DNA from: Ectopseudomonas mendocina
Lineage (GTDB): Bacteria; Pseudomonadota; Gammaproteobacteria; Pseudomonadales; Pseudomonadaceae
Assembly: GCF_007049795.1 (NCBI RefSeq)
Contig: NZ_SCFY01000001.1
Location: 286,518-350,517, forward strand
Length of the DNA stretch: 64,000 bases
Direction: 5' to 3'
A model generated the notes under the pieces. The model was not told the origin of the DNA, searched no databases, and saw only the letters and a list, made by a program, of their open reading frames with translations. Positions 45,957 through 53,231 of this stretch are shown piece after piece (the stretch's first letter is position 1; each line of letters starts with the position of its first letter). The translations under genes were made by a program, and so were the position numbers.

Positions 45957-46515
45957 GGCAGCCACAGCCACAACACCAAAGGCTGAGACGCCAGAGGCCA
46001 AGAAGAAGCGCCAGGCGCGTGCCCAGCGTCCGATCTATATGCGCTGGCGTGCCGTAGTCGATCAGGAAACCGGTGAGGTGATCAAGGCTCTGGTGGCCGA
46101 CAGCAGCATCGACCGCTTCCTGTGCAAAGAGCGCGAGTATCGGATTAACGATCAGGTGCGCTGCGAGATCAAGCAGGCGCGCAACGTGAAGTTTCACCGC
46201 CTGGTTCACGCCCTCGGCCGGGTGGTCGCCGAGCAGGTCGACAAGTTTCAGGGGCTCGACGCCCACACCACCATCAAGAAACTGCAGCTCGATGCCGGCG
46301 TGTGCTGCACCTATGAGGCGTTCGACATTCCCGACCTGGGCCGGGTAACGCGCCTGGTACCGGAGTCGATCGCCTTCGACTACATGACCGAAGAGCGCTT
46401 CAAGGAATTTTGGCGCGGCATCTGCCAGCACCTGATCGCCGTCTACTGGCCGGACATGACGGAAGAGGGCATCGAGCGCATGACTGACCTGATGCCTGGG
46501 GAGCGTGAGCAGTGA
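45949..46515 (+). CDS. DUF1367-like phage protein
   Basis: 188 aa. Basic N-terminus, then KQARNVKFHRLVHALGRVVA and VPESIAFDYMTEERFKEFWRG, which match the DUF1367 pattern (RN.KFHR..., S.AFD.M.E..F...). Its position before ninG fits the nin region of lambdoid phages. Function unknown, perhaps nucleic-acid related. Confidence 0.68.
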   Translation: MGKAATATTPKAETPEAKKKRQARAQRPIYMRWRAVVDQETGEVIKALVADSSIDRFLCKEREYRINDQVRCEIKQARNVKFHRLVHALGRVVAEQVDKFQGLDAHTTIKKLQLDAGVCCTYEAFDIPDLGRVTRLVPESIAFDYMTEERFKEFWRGICQHLIAVYWPDMTEEGIERMTDLMPGEREQ

Positions 46516-46781
46516 ACAGCCAATTCAAAGTTGGAGACTTGGCGCTGACGCTGATCGACCTGCCTCCGATCATGGCCGGCAGCGTTGTCGAACTGGTCGA
46601 GCGCCTGAATAAGGGCGATATCGTCAACACGCCATCCGGGCCTTTGGTTGCCCTGGGTGACGGATGGATCTGCGCTCATGAGCTTGTGCCGCGTAATGCC
46701 GCGTACTCCGATAAGGCGCTGATGCCCTTGCGCGGCGACTTCACCCCTGAGCGCGAGAAGTCCAGCGAGGTGCCAGCGTGA
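46512..46781 (+). CDS. Small beta-rich phage protein
   Basis: 89 aa from GTG at 46512 overlapping the previous stop (GTGA). FKVGDLALTLIDLPPIMAGS then VVELVERLNKGD suggests an SH3-like barrel. Ends four bases into ninG. Confidence 0.6.
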   Translation: MNSQFKVGDLALTLIDLPPIMAGSVVELVERLNKGDIVNTPSGPLVALGDGWICAHELVPRNAAYSDKALMPLRGDFTPEREKSSEVPA

Positions 46782-47428
46782 AGCGCACCGAACTGAAGCG
46801 CAAGACGCCGCTGAAGGCCAAGGCCAGCGGCATTGCCGAGCGAGCACCACGCCAGCGCAAGTGCGCCAACCCAGCCTGTGACGTGAAATTCACGCCCAAG
46901 ATTGGCCAGAAGGTCTGCTGCTGGCAGTGCGGCCTGGCGATCGCTGATCAGCCTGCCAACCAGAAGAAGGCGCGCATGGCCATTGATCAGCGGGAGCGGC
47001 GCGAGATCAAGGTGCGGAAGCAGAAGGTAAAGCGCCGCTCGGAATACATGCAGGAAGCCCAGGACGCCTTCAATGCCTGGATACGCCAGCGTGATGCTGG
47101 TCAGCCCTGCATATCGTGTGGAACCACGGCCGATGTTCAGTACTGCGCCGGGCATTACCGCACCGTCGGCGCTTGCCCTGAGCTGCGCTTCGAGCCTCTG
47201 AACGTGCACCGACAGTGCAACAAGAACTGCAACTTGGAGCGCTCCGGAAACATCGTCGAGTACCGCATTCGGCTGGTCAAGAAGATCGGCGCCGACGCAG
47301 TGGCCTGGCTGGAAGGCCCCCACGAACCCAAGAAGTACACCATCGAAGACCTGCAGCAGATCAAGGCCCATTACCGGGCGCTGCTGCGTGATCTTAAAAA
47401 GCAACAGGAGACCCAGCCATGGCGCTGA
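46778..47428 (+). CDS. ninG: Recombination protein NinG (Rap)
   Basis: 216 aa, homologue of lambda Rap, a Holliday-junction resolving nuclease that aids focused recombination. Zinc sites are CANPACDVKF/CCWQC near the start and CISCG (about 112-116). The nuclease core is AGHYRTVGACPELRFEPLNV followed by HRQCNKNCN, where the His and Cys residues bind metal. Confidence 0.93.
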   Translation: MKRTELKRKTPLKAKASGIAERAPRQRKCANPACDVKFTPKIGQKVCCWQCGLAIADQPANQKKARMAIDQRERREIKVRKQKVKRRSEYMQEAQDAFNAWIRQRDAGQPCISCGTTADVQYCAGHYRTVGACPELRFEPLNVHRQCNKNCNLERSGNIVEYRIRLVKKIGADAVAWLEGPHEPKKYTIEDLQQIKAHYRALLRDLKKQQETQPWR

Positions 47429-47673
47429 CCGAGGAACGTGGGCCGGACGGTCGAACCGATGCCGAAAGGCAAGCGGCCTGGCTGGCTGAAGAAGCACGCT
47501 TTGAGGCCAGCTTTGCATCGCGCAAGGCTGCCGGCTACCACACCCGCTGCCGGGATTGCGGTGTTTTCGTGAAGAAGTCGCGCTGGGTGAAGAAGGACAG
47601 CCACGACGCTATTCAGCGTCAGCATCGTCCGCTCTGCTCGCCATGCTGGAGCGAATACGACCATGAGTACTAA
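47419..47673 (+). CDS. Small zinc-ribbon phage protein
   Basis: 84 aa. CRDCGVFVKKSR and LCSPCWSEY form a CxxC...CxxC ribbon. Overlaps ninG by 10 bases and the next gene by 11. Typical of the nin region. Confidence 0.68.
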   Translation: MALTEERGPDGRTDAERQAAWLAEEARFEASFASRKAAGYHTRCRDCGVFVKKSRWVKKDSHDAIQRQHRPLCSPCWSEYDHEY

Positions 47674-47896
47674 GGCCCAGCCTGCGCGGCAGCACCTATA
47701 CCGGCGCCAGAGCGCCCCCGGTTTTGGCGCCTGGATGCAGTGCGACCACTGCGGCGCCACCCAGCACAGTGGTTACTACTGGCTGGCCGGCTTCAAGAGC
47801 AAATCAGAGCCACCGTGCTTCGAACCCATGCAGGTCTTCGGCAGCGAGTGGGCAAACAGCGCAGAGCGTATCCCCGTGGAGAACTGGAATGACTGA
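47663..47896 (+). CDS. Small phage protein with CxxC
   Basis: 77 aa starting MSTKAQPARQHLYRRQSAPG, with CDHCG at about 27-31 but no second CxxC. Overlaps both neighbours by 8-11 bases. Function unknown. Confidence 0.6.
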   Translation: MSTKAQPARQHLYRRQSAPGFGAWMQCDHCGATQHSGYYWLAGFKSKSEPPCFEPMQVFGSEWANSAERIPVENWND

Positions 47897-48509
47897 TCAA
47901 GTTGAATGCAACTGCGCCTGGAACCCCGACCGCCACGCCGACACATGCCCGGTTTACATGCAGCAGAGGATCGAGGCGCTAACAGCAAAGAATCAGCACC
48001 AGCTTGAAGAGGTCAACATCCTGACTGGTCAGCTCGACAAGTTCCGCAGCCAGGCGCACGGCATTCCTGCACTGGCAGAAATTGAGCGTCTGCGTGCCGC
48101 GCTGCATTCGTGCGCCAAGGCTTCATCTGCTGCTGAGGTCGCCTTGATCGTCGACGGAGCGATCGCCGCCAGCCAGGCGCAACAGGCACTGGCTCCAGAG
48201 AACCAGCGCGTAGTGCCGGCCGAGCCGCTGCTGGCCAAACCGCATCCGTTCGACCTGTTAACTGCCGATCACAAGGGCATGCGCGTGGATTACTCGGGGC
48301 TTTTGAAACAGTCGTGCAGAGCGCTGCGCCTCGGAACTAAAGAGCTTGGCTTGGCGGAATTGCTGAGCCAACTGCATGGGCACATGACTGAGCTGGGCCA
48401 GCGCTGGTACCACGGCGATACGGCTGTGGTCGACGAGCTGCTGCAGCTCTATGCCGTCGAGGATGCCGCGCGTGATGCGCTGAAGAAGGCCAAGGGCGGC
48501 GACAAGTGA
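47889..48509 (+). CDS. Phage protein with N-terminal Cys motif and coiled coil
   Basis: 206 aa from ATG at 47889 (MTDQVECNCAWNPDRHADTC). Then a coiled coil (QRIEALTAKNQHQLEEVNIL) and a helical C-terminal half. Resembles 'Ead/Ea22-like' phage proteins in layout, but no firm match. Confidence 0.6.
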   Translation: MTDQVECNCAWNPDRHADTCPVYMQQRIEALTAKNQHQLEEVNILTGQLDKFRSQAHGIPALAEIERLRAALHSCAKASSAAEVALIVDGAIAASQAQQALAPENQRVVPAEPLLAKPHPFDLLTADHKGMRVDYSGLLKQSCRALRLGTKELGLAELLSQLHGHMTELGQRWYHGDTAVVDELLQLYAVEDAARDALKKAKGGDK

Positions 48510-48601
48510 AAGATCCAGTATTCCAGGCCTGGCTGGCCGAGCAATGGCGAATCCTGCGTGAGCAGGGGCTTATCCGCGACACAGGGGAGAGCGAGCGATG
48601 A
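48506..48601 (+). CDS. Very small phage protein
   Basis: 31 aa, GTG start at 48506 overlapping the previous stop (GTGA), stop overlapping the next ATG (ATGA). Sequence VKDPVFQAWLAEQWRILREQ then GLIRDTGESER. The two coupled junctions are the evidence. Confidence 0.5.
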   Translation: MKDPVFQAWLAEQWRILREQGLIRDTGESER

Positions 48602-49230
48602 CAGCGAAGAAATCATCGACACAGGTCGTACTCGACGCGCTGCGAGACCTGCATCAGCAGGAGCAGATCGTTACCCGTGAAACGCTGCATGAGTTGACCG
48701 GCCTGAAGCTGTCGATCATCGACGACCGGCTGAAGGCGCTCATTGAGGAAATGTTGATCGTCCGGGTCGGCAGGGGCGTGTTCGTTCCGGCAGAACAGCA
48801 TCCACCTGCGCGCCCCATGAGCAAGACGCTGCTGCCGGATGGAACGGTGAATCTGGAGATCGGCGATCAGGTGCTTATCCTTACTCCGGCCGAGGATCGC
48901 ATGCTCGCCAGGATCCAAGCAGGGGTAATGATGCAGGCCGCCACTATCGAAGTCGGGCATCAAACCGCATTGCTCAACGGGGAGATTCAGGGGCGCCTGA
49001 ATAGGGTCGAAAGGACTATCGCAAAGGCTGCAGATGGGGCGTCACAGGGCGTCACATTGGATGCAATTTCAGCGTCACAAAGCGTCACAGGTGTGACGCT
49101 CGGTGTGACGCATGACCAGCGGCAAAGCATGGTTGTGGCAACCCAGGAAAAGCCGCGAAGCCCAGGCGCCAAGCGGACTGAGCGTTGGCGCAAGCGCAAG
49201 TTGGAGGCGGCACAGAAAAGCGTCACTTAG
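48598..49230 (+). CDS. Phage protein with N-terminal winged-helix-like domain
   Basis: 210 aa. Residues 6-65 (QVVLDALRDLHQQEQIVTRE, then SIIDDRLKALIEEMLIVRVG) look like a winged helix. The middle is beta-rich and the C-terminus very basic (KRTERWRKRKLEAAQK). It could be a regulator of the late genes that follow, but this is only position. Its 3' end carries the GCGTCAC repeats (49039-49270), read in frame as repeated 'VT'. Confidence 0.65.
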   Translation: MTAKKSSTQVVLDALRDLHQQEQIVTRETLHELTGLKLSIIDDRLKALIEEMLIVRVGRGVFVPAEQHPPARPMSKTLLPDGTVNLEIGDQVLILTPAEDRMLARIQAGVMMQAATIEVGHQTALLNGEIQGRLNRVERTIAKAADGASQGVTLDAISASQSVTGVTLGVTHDQRQSMVVATQEKPRSPGAKRTERWRKRKLEAAQKSVT

Positions 49231-49270
49231 GCGTCACATGTGACGTTTCGGCTGTGACGCATGTGTGACG
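49039..49270. repeat. Cluster of eleven GCGTCAC/GTGACGC repeats
   Basis: GCGTCAC occurs at 49039, 49049, 49072, 49082, 49220 and 49231. The inverse GTGACG(C) occurs at 49093, 49105, 49240, 49254 and 49265. They fall in two groups, one in the 3' part of the 210-aa gene and one across its stop and the following gap. The density is far above chance for a 7-mer in 230 bases and points to a protein-binding array. Confidence 0.75.
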
Positions 49271-49341
49271 GTCGGTTTTAGGTGGGAAGGGGCGCAGATC
49301 GCCCGTGCAGGTTTAACGAATATGCCCTGGAGGCAATCACT

Positions 49342-49710
49342 GTGAGCAATCCAATCCAAGAAATTGACACCCAGCAGCAGGCGAAGATGACCCCCATGGT
49401 CGTCCACTACGCTCTGCAGTCATCCGAGCAGGGTGATGATCCGGTCGCCGTGTTCTCTGTCGAGATCGAGGGTGGTAGTTTGAGCACTGCCTGCCTGGTG
49501 CCGGATGCTGGCCCTGCCGACCTCGGCGCCATGGCCGGCATCATCTGCAACCACATGCACATGAACGCCAAGCACTTCCCTGGTGATGATCGCGCGGAAG
49601 AGCGCACCGAGCGCCGGCATTTGCAGTATGGCAATGGCCAGGCTGCCGGTCAGGCGGTGCCGCTGATGGGCGAGTTCGATGTGACCTTCACGCCGAACGA
49701 CCCCCTGTAA
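49342..49710 (+). CDS. Phage protein of unknown function, GTG start
   Basis: 122 aa from GTG at 49342 with GGAGG about nine bases upstream; the frame continues upstream into the repeat cluster, which I leave out. Beta-rich middle (VVHYALQSSEQGDDPVAVFS). The stop codon is part of the CCCCCTGTAAGG motif. No family recognised. Confidence 0.6.
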   Translation: MSNPIQEIDTQQQAKMTPMVVHYALQSSEQGDDPVAVFSVEIEGGSLSTACLVPDAGPADLGAMAGIICNHMHMNAKHFPGDDRAEERTERRHLQYGNGQAAGQAVPLMGEFDVTFTPNDPL

Positions 49711-49715
49711 GGTTT
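49696..49715 (+). promoter_or_regulatory. Intergenic motif ACCCCCTGTA(A)GGTTT, copy 1
   Basis: GACCCCCTGTAAGGTTTG at the end of the 122-aa gene, a one-base variant of the element at 50702, 55537 and 60160. Confidence 0.4.
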
Positions 49716-49782
49716 GAACTGGCAGGGATGCCAGCGAAACACTCGGACTGCCAACTACCTCAACCTGTCGAGGCGTCCGAAG

Positions 49783-50061
49783 ATGAAGAAAGTCCTGCTG
49801 TGCGTTATCGCGATCCTGTATCTGTCCAGCGGCCTGGTGTTCGCTGCCCCGGTACCGGCCGACCACCTGGCCTTCAAGGCCTACGCTGACCTGCACTATG
49901 CTGCCGAGGCCAAGCGCAACCTGGCCGAGGTGATGCAGCCTCGCAGCCTGGAGAGCAAGCAAAGCCCCGCATTGCGCAGTGACATGCGTATCGCCAGTGC
50001 CGGTATGGTGTTCAACCGCACGAATGACCAGGTGCTGCACTGGGCGCGATCGAGCGCCTGA
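49783..50061 (+). CDS. Small secreted phage protein
   Basis: 92 aa from ATG at 49783. Signal peptide MKKVLLCVIAILYLSSGLVF with cleavage likely after FAA (about residue 22). The mature part is short and helical. Followed directly by a strong terminator. It may act in the periplasm during lysogeny or infection; unknown. Confidence 0.65.
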   Translation: MKKVLLCVIAILYLSSGLVFAAPVPADHLAFKAYADLHYAAEAKRNLAEVMQPRSLESKQSPALRSDMRIASAGMVFNRTNDQVLHWARSSA

Positions 50062-50077
50062 ATACCCTGCTTCTGTG

Positions 50078-50104
50078 AAAGCCCGCCGAGCGCGGGCTTT
50101 TTCG
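50078..50104 (+). terminator. Terminator
   Basis: AAAGCCCGC/GCGGGCTTTTT with loop CGAGC. It ends the nin-region transcription unit. Confidence 0.85.
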
Positions 50105-50164
50105 TGTATGCCCAGAGGGCTCGATATAGAATCGTGTGCCCGACAGCAGGATGCGGTAGCAGGT

Positions 50165-50674
50165 ATGAGTCGAAAGACTGTGGCGGCTGTAAAGGCGTTT
50201 GCAAAGATTTCATTTTTGGCGTTTAGCATTGGCGCCTCAATTACCGGATCCCTGGGTGAAGCGCGCTCTACCTGGGAGCTGTACCAGCAAACTGCTCAGA
50301 ATCCGCGTATCGAGTATTTTCAGGACGGGCAGTCGGCCTATCCGGATCAGAATCGCGATGAAGACGAAGATGCTGAGGTTATGCCGGTTGGCACTGCAAT
50401 AGCGTTTTGCATGACCAGGTTTTCATTTGTTGTGCGCCGGGGCTGCCCGTATACGAGCCTGACGCAGAAGCTCGGAGGCTTCACCTACGTGGTTGGTGGC
50501 GCCCGTGAGCATGAGGATATGGTGGGCACTCTAGTGATTGAGCGACCGAGCAATCCATTTGAGTTGCAAGAGCTGGTGGGCCTGCTGGAGCGTCATTCCT
50601 TCATTTTTGCCTTTCAAGATGGAACCGAAGTGTTCCATGAGGGCAATACCTTCCGTGGCATGAGCTGTGCTTGA
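50165..50674 (+). CDS. Membrane-anchored phage protein, possible morphogenesis-independent cargo
   Basis: 169 aa from ATG at 50165 (MSRKTVAAVKAFAKISFLAF), with an N-terminal hydrophobic helix (about 13-31). The remainder is soluble with GFTYVVGGAREHEDMVGTLV and two-layer beta pattern. It lies alone between a terminator and the late-operon motif, and its base composition is less GC-rich than its neighbours. This layout is common for independently expressed prophage accessory genes. Family unknown. Confidence 0.6.
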   Translation: MSRKTVAAVKAFAKISFLAFSIGASITGSLGEARSTWELYQQTAQNPRIEYFQDGQSAYPDQNRDEDEDAEVMPVGTAIAFCMTRFSFVVRRGCPYTSLTQKLGGFTYVVGGAREHEDMVGTLVIERPSNPFELQELVGLLERHSFIFAFQDGTEVFHEGNTFRGMSCA

Positions 50675-50701
50675 GCGTGACCCTGCCACAAAGTAGGCAT
50701 T

Positions 50702-50722
50702 CCCCCCTGTAGGGTTCGACAC
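50702..50722 (+). promoter_or_regulatory. Intergenic motif CCCCCTGTAGGGTTCG, copy 2
   Basis: CCCCCCTGTAGGGTTCGACA, 30 bases before the small terminase gene, nearly the same as at 60160. The core CCCTGTAGGG is close to palindromic. Confidence 0.5.
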
Positions 50723-50751
50723 CCTGTCCCCCGCCCGGAAAGACTCCGGGC

Positions 50752-51600
50752 ATGACCACGAAAGAGAAGGGCGCCAAGCCCGCACCCAAGAAGCCAGTGA
50801 AGAAGCCGGTAGCCAAGAAGAAGGCGACCGGCTCGACTGCGCGTGCTCGCAATACGGTGAAGGTGCAGAACGCCGAGGTAGCGTTGACTGCACTGCAGGT
50901 TCGATTCGTTGAAGAGTATCTGGTTGACCTGAACGCCAAGCAGGCGGCAATCCGTGCTGGGTACAGCGAGAAGACTGCAGATCAGATCGGGCATCAACTA
51001 CTTCAGAAAACTTCAGTTCAGGCCGCAATCGCTGAAGCGCGACTGAGGCAGCAACAGCGCACCGAGATCACTGCTGATCGTGTGCTGCGCGAGGCGTGGA
51101 ATCAGGTCACTGCCGATGCTCGCGAACTGACCGAGTTGGTGGTCGTGTGCTGCCGGCATTGCTATGGCGAAGGGCACCTGCGGCAGCGCACCCAGATCGA
51201 ACGTGACTATGCGTACAAGCTGTGGGTGGACGAAGGTGAAGATCCGGAGGATTTCCCAGAGGAAGGCGGCGTTGGCTTCGATCCGAACCGCGAGCCGTTC
51301 TCTGACTGCCCGGAATGCGGTGGCCACGGCTATCCGCGCGTGGTGCTGAAGGACACCCGCAAGCTATCGCCAGGTGCTGCGTCGCTGTATGCCGGCGTGA
51401 AGCAGACGAAGTTCGGCATCGAGATCATGACGCACTCGAAAGATGCGGCCATGGAGAAGCTGTTCAAGCACCTGGGCCTGTACGAGAAGGACAACCAGCA
51501 GCGCGTCGACCCGCTGGCCAGCCTCCTGCACTCGATCGCCAGCGGCAATTCGAACGGGTTCAAGACGGTGGCGCACGACCCTGAGCATGGCGAGGACTGA
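50752..51600 (+). CDS. Terminase small subunit
   Basis: 282 aa. After a Lys/Pro/Ala-rich basic tail (1-40) comes the terminase_2 helix-turn-helix LTALQVRFVEEYLVDLNAKQ then AAIRAGYSEKTADQIGHQLL. Binds phage DNA for packaging. A zinc-ribbon-like insert follows (CCRHCYGEG, CPECGGHG, about 126-190), as in some family members. The large subunit starts three bases later. Confidence 0.9.
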   Translation: MTTKEKGAKPAPKKPVKKPVAKKKATGSTARARNTVKVQNAEVALTALQVRFVEEYLVDLNAKQAAIRAGYSEKTADQIGHQLLQKTSVQAAIAEARLRQQQRTEITADRVLREAWNQVTADARELTELVVVCCRHCYGEGHLRQRTQIERDYAYKLWVDEGEDPEDFPEEGGVGFDPNREPFSDCPECGGHGYPRVVLKDTRKLSPGAASLYAGVKQTKFGIEIMTHSKDAAMEKLFKHLGLYEKDNQQRVDPLASLLHSIASGNSNGFKTVAHDPEHGED

Positions 51601-51603
51601 CCT

Positions 51604-53220
51604 ATGGCCATGCGAGTGACGCACGACACGCCACTGCAGCCTCTGCCGACGAACGCAGAGGAACTGGCGCGCTGCCTGGCTGACCCTGAATGGCGCCTCT
51701 TCTCCGGCTGCCTGTACAAGATCATGGTGAAGGGCGACGACAAGGTCGACGAGCTCGGCAACATCGTCGAGGAAGGCGAGTCGTTCGTGATGCCGTTCAA
51801 GCCGAACCGGGCGCAGAAGCGGTTCCTGAAGCGGCTGTGGCATCGCAACCTGATCCTGAAAGCACGTCAGCTCGGCTTCACCACCCTGATCGCCATCCTC
51901 TGGCTGGATCACGCGCTGTTCAACGCCAACCAGCGCTGCGGCATCATCGCCCAGGATCGCGAGGCGGCCGAGACGATCTTCCGTGACAAGGTGAAATTCG
52001 CCTACGAGAACCTGCCGGATGAGATCCGTGAGCGCTTTCCGCTGGCCAGGGATAGCGCGGTCGAGCTGCTTTTCGCGCACAACAACAGTTCTGTGCGTGT
52101 GGCGACCTCGATGCGCTCTGGCACCATCCACCGCCTGCACGTCTCCGAGTTCGGGAAAATCTGCGCCAAGTACCCGGACAAGGCGCAGGAAGTGGTCACC
52201 GGTTCGATACCGGCCGTGCCAACCAATGGCGTGTTGGTGATCGAGAGCACGGCGGAAGGGCGCGAAGGCGAGTTCTTCAACATGGTGCAGATCGCCCAGA
52301 AGAACTACCGGGACAAGAAGCCCCTCACGCCCAAGGATTACCGCTTCCACTTCTACGCCTGGTGGCAGGAGCCGAACTATCGGCTGCCGAGCGTCACGGT
52401 GCCGGTCGATCGCGGTCAGCATGCCTACTTCGACAAGCTCGAAGCACTGATGGACTGCAAGATCGACCCGGACCAGCGCGCCTGGTACGTGGCCACCAAG
52501 CAGGCCGACTTCGCCGGCAAGGAAGAGCGGATGTGGCAGGAATACCCTGGCACGCCCGATGAAGCCTTCCAGATCAGCACCGAGGGCAACTACTACGCCG
52601 AGGACATGCAGGCCATGCGCAAGCGTGGCGGCATCACTCGCGTGCCTGTGCTCGACGTGCCGGTGAACACCTTCTGGGATATCGGCAACAGCGACGGCTG
52701 CGCTGTGTGGTTCCAGCAGGAGCTGCGCGGCGAGGATCGATTTGTCGACTACTACGAAGAGCACGGCAAGGATCTGCGCCACTACGCGCAGGAGCTGAAG
52801 GATCGCGGCTATCTGTATGGCACCCACTACCTACCGCATGACGCCGCGCACAAACGCCTGGGCGATTACAACCGCAGCGTTCTGGAAATGCTCGAGGATC
52901 TGCTGCCCGGGCACACATTCGTCATCGTGCCGCGTATCACCGAGCTGATCACTGGCATTCAGCAGACCCGCAAGCACATGAAGGGCTGCTTTATCGACGA
53001 AGTGGCCTGTGCCGACGGCATCAACCGCCTGGACAACTACCGCAAGAAGTTCAGCCGCTCCGAAAACCGCTTTCTCGACAACGCACCGAACAAGGCCAAC
53101 GGCTGCAGCGAGGGCGCCGACGCCTTCCGTCAGTGGGCGCAGGCCAAAGAACTGGACATGCTCGGACACCAGGGCCGGCAGTCGTACACAGAAGCCCCAG
53201 CACCTGACTGGCGCACGTGA
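51604..53220 (+). CDS. Terminase large subunit
   Basis: 538 aa packaging ATPase/nuclease. Walker A-like KARQLGFTT at 86-94, a Walker B/coupling region VLVIESTAEGREGEFF, and a nuclease domain starting NTFWDIGNSDGCAVW. ATG at 51604; ATG two codons later also possible. Translocates DNA through the portal encoded next. Confidence 0.92.
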   Translation: MAMRVTHDTPLQPLPTNAEELARCLADPEWRLFSGCLYKIMVKGDDKVDELGNIVEEGESFVMPFKPNRAQKRFLKRLWHRNLILKARQLGFTTLIAILWLDHALFNANQRCGIIAQDREAAETIFRDKVKFAYENLPDEIRERFPLARDSAVELLFAHNNSSVRVATSMRSGTIHRLHVSEFGKICAKYPDKAQEVVTGSIPAVPTNGVLVIESTAEGREGEFFNMVQIAQKNYRDKKPLTPKDYRFHFYAWWQEPNYRLPSVTVPVDRGQHAYFDKLEALMDCKIDPDQRAWYVATKQADFAGKEERMWQEYPGTPDEAFQISTEGNYYAEDMQAMRKRGGITRVPVLDVPVNTFWDIGNSDGCAVWFQQELRGEDRFVDYYEEHGKDLRHYAQELKDRGYLYGTHYLPHDAAHKRLGDYNRSVLEMLEDLLPGHTFVIVPRITELITGIQQTRKHMKGCFIDEVACADGINRLDNYRKKFSRSENRFLDNAPNKANGCSEGADAFRQWAQAKELDMLGHQGRQSYTEAPAPDWRT

Positions 53221-53231
53221 GGAACCACCAA

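Noticed and set aside
53217..53231. GTG start for the portal protein
   Set aside because: The ATG five codons later has better spacing from AGGA. Both are possible, so it is noted but not chosen.
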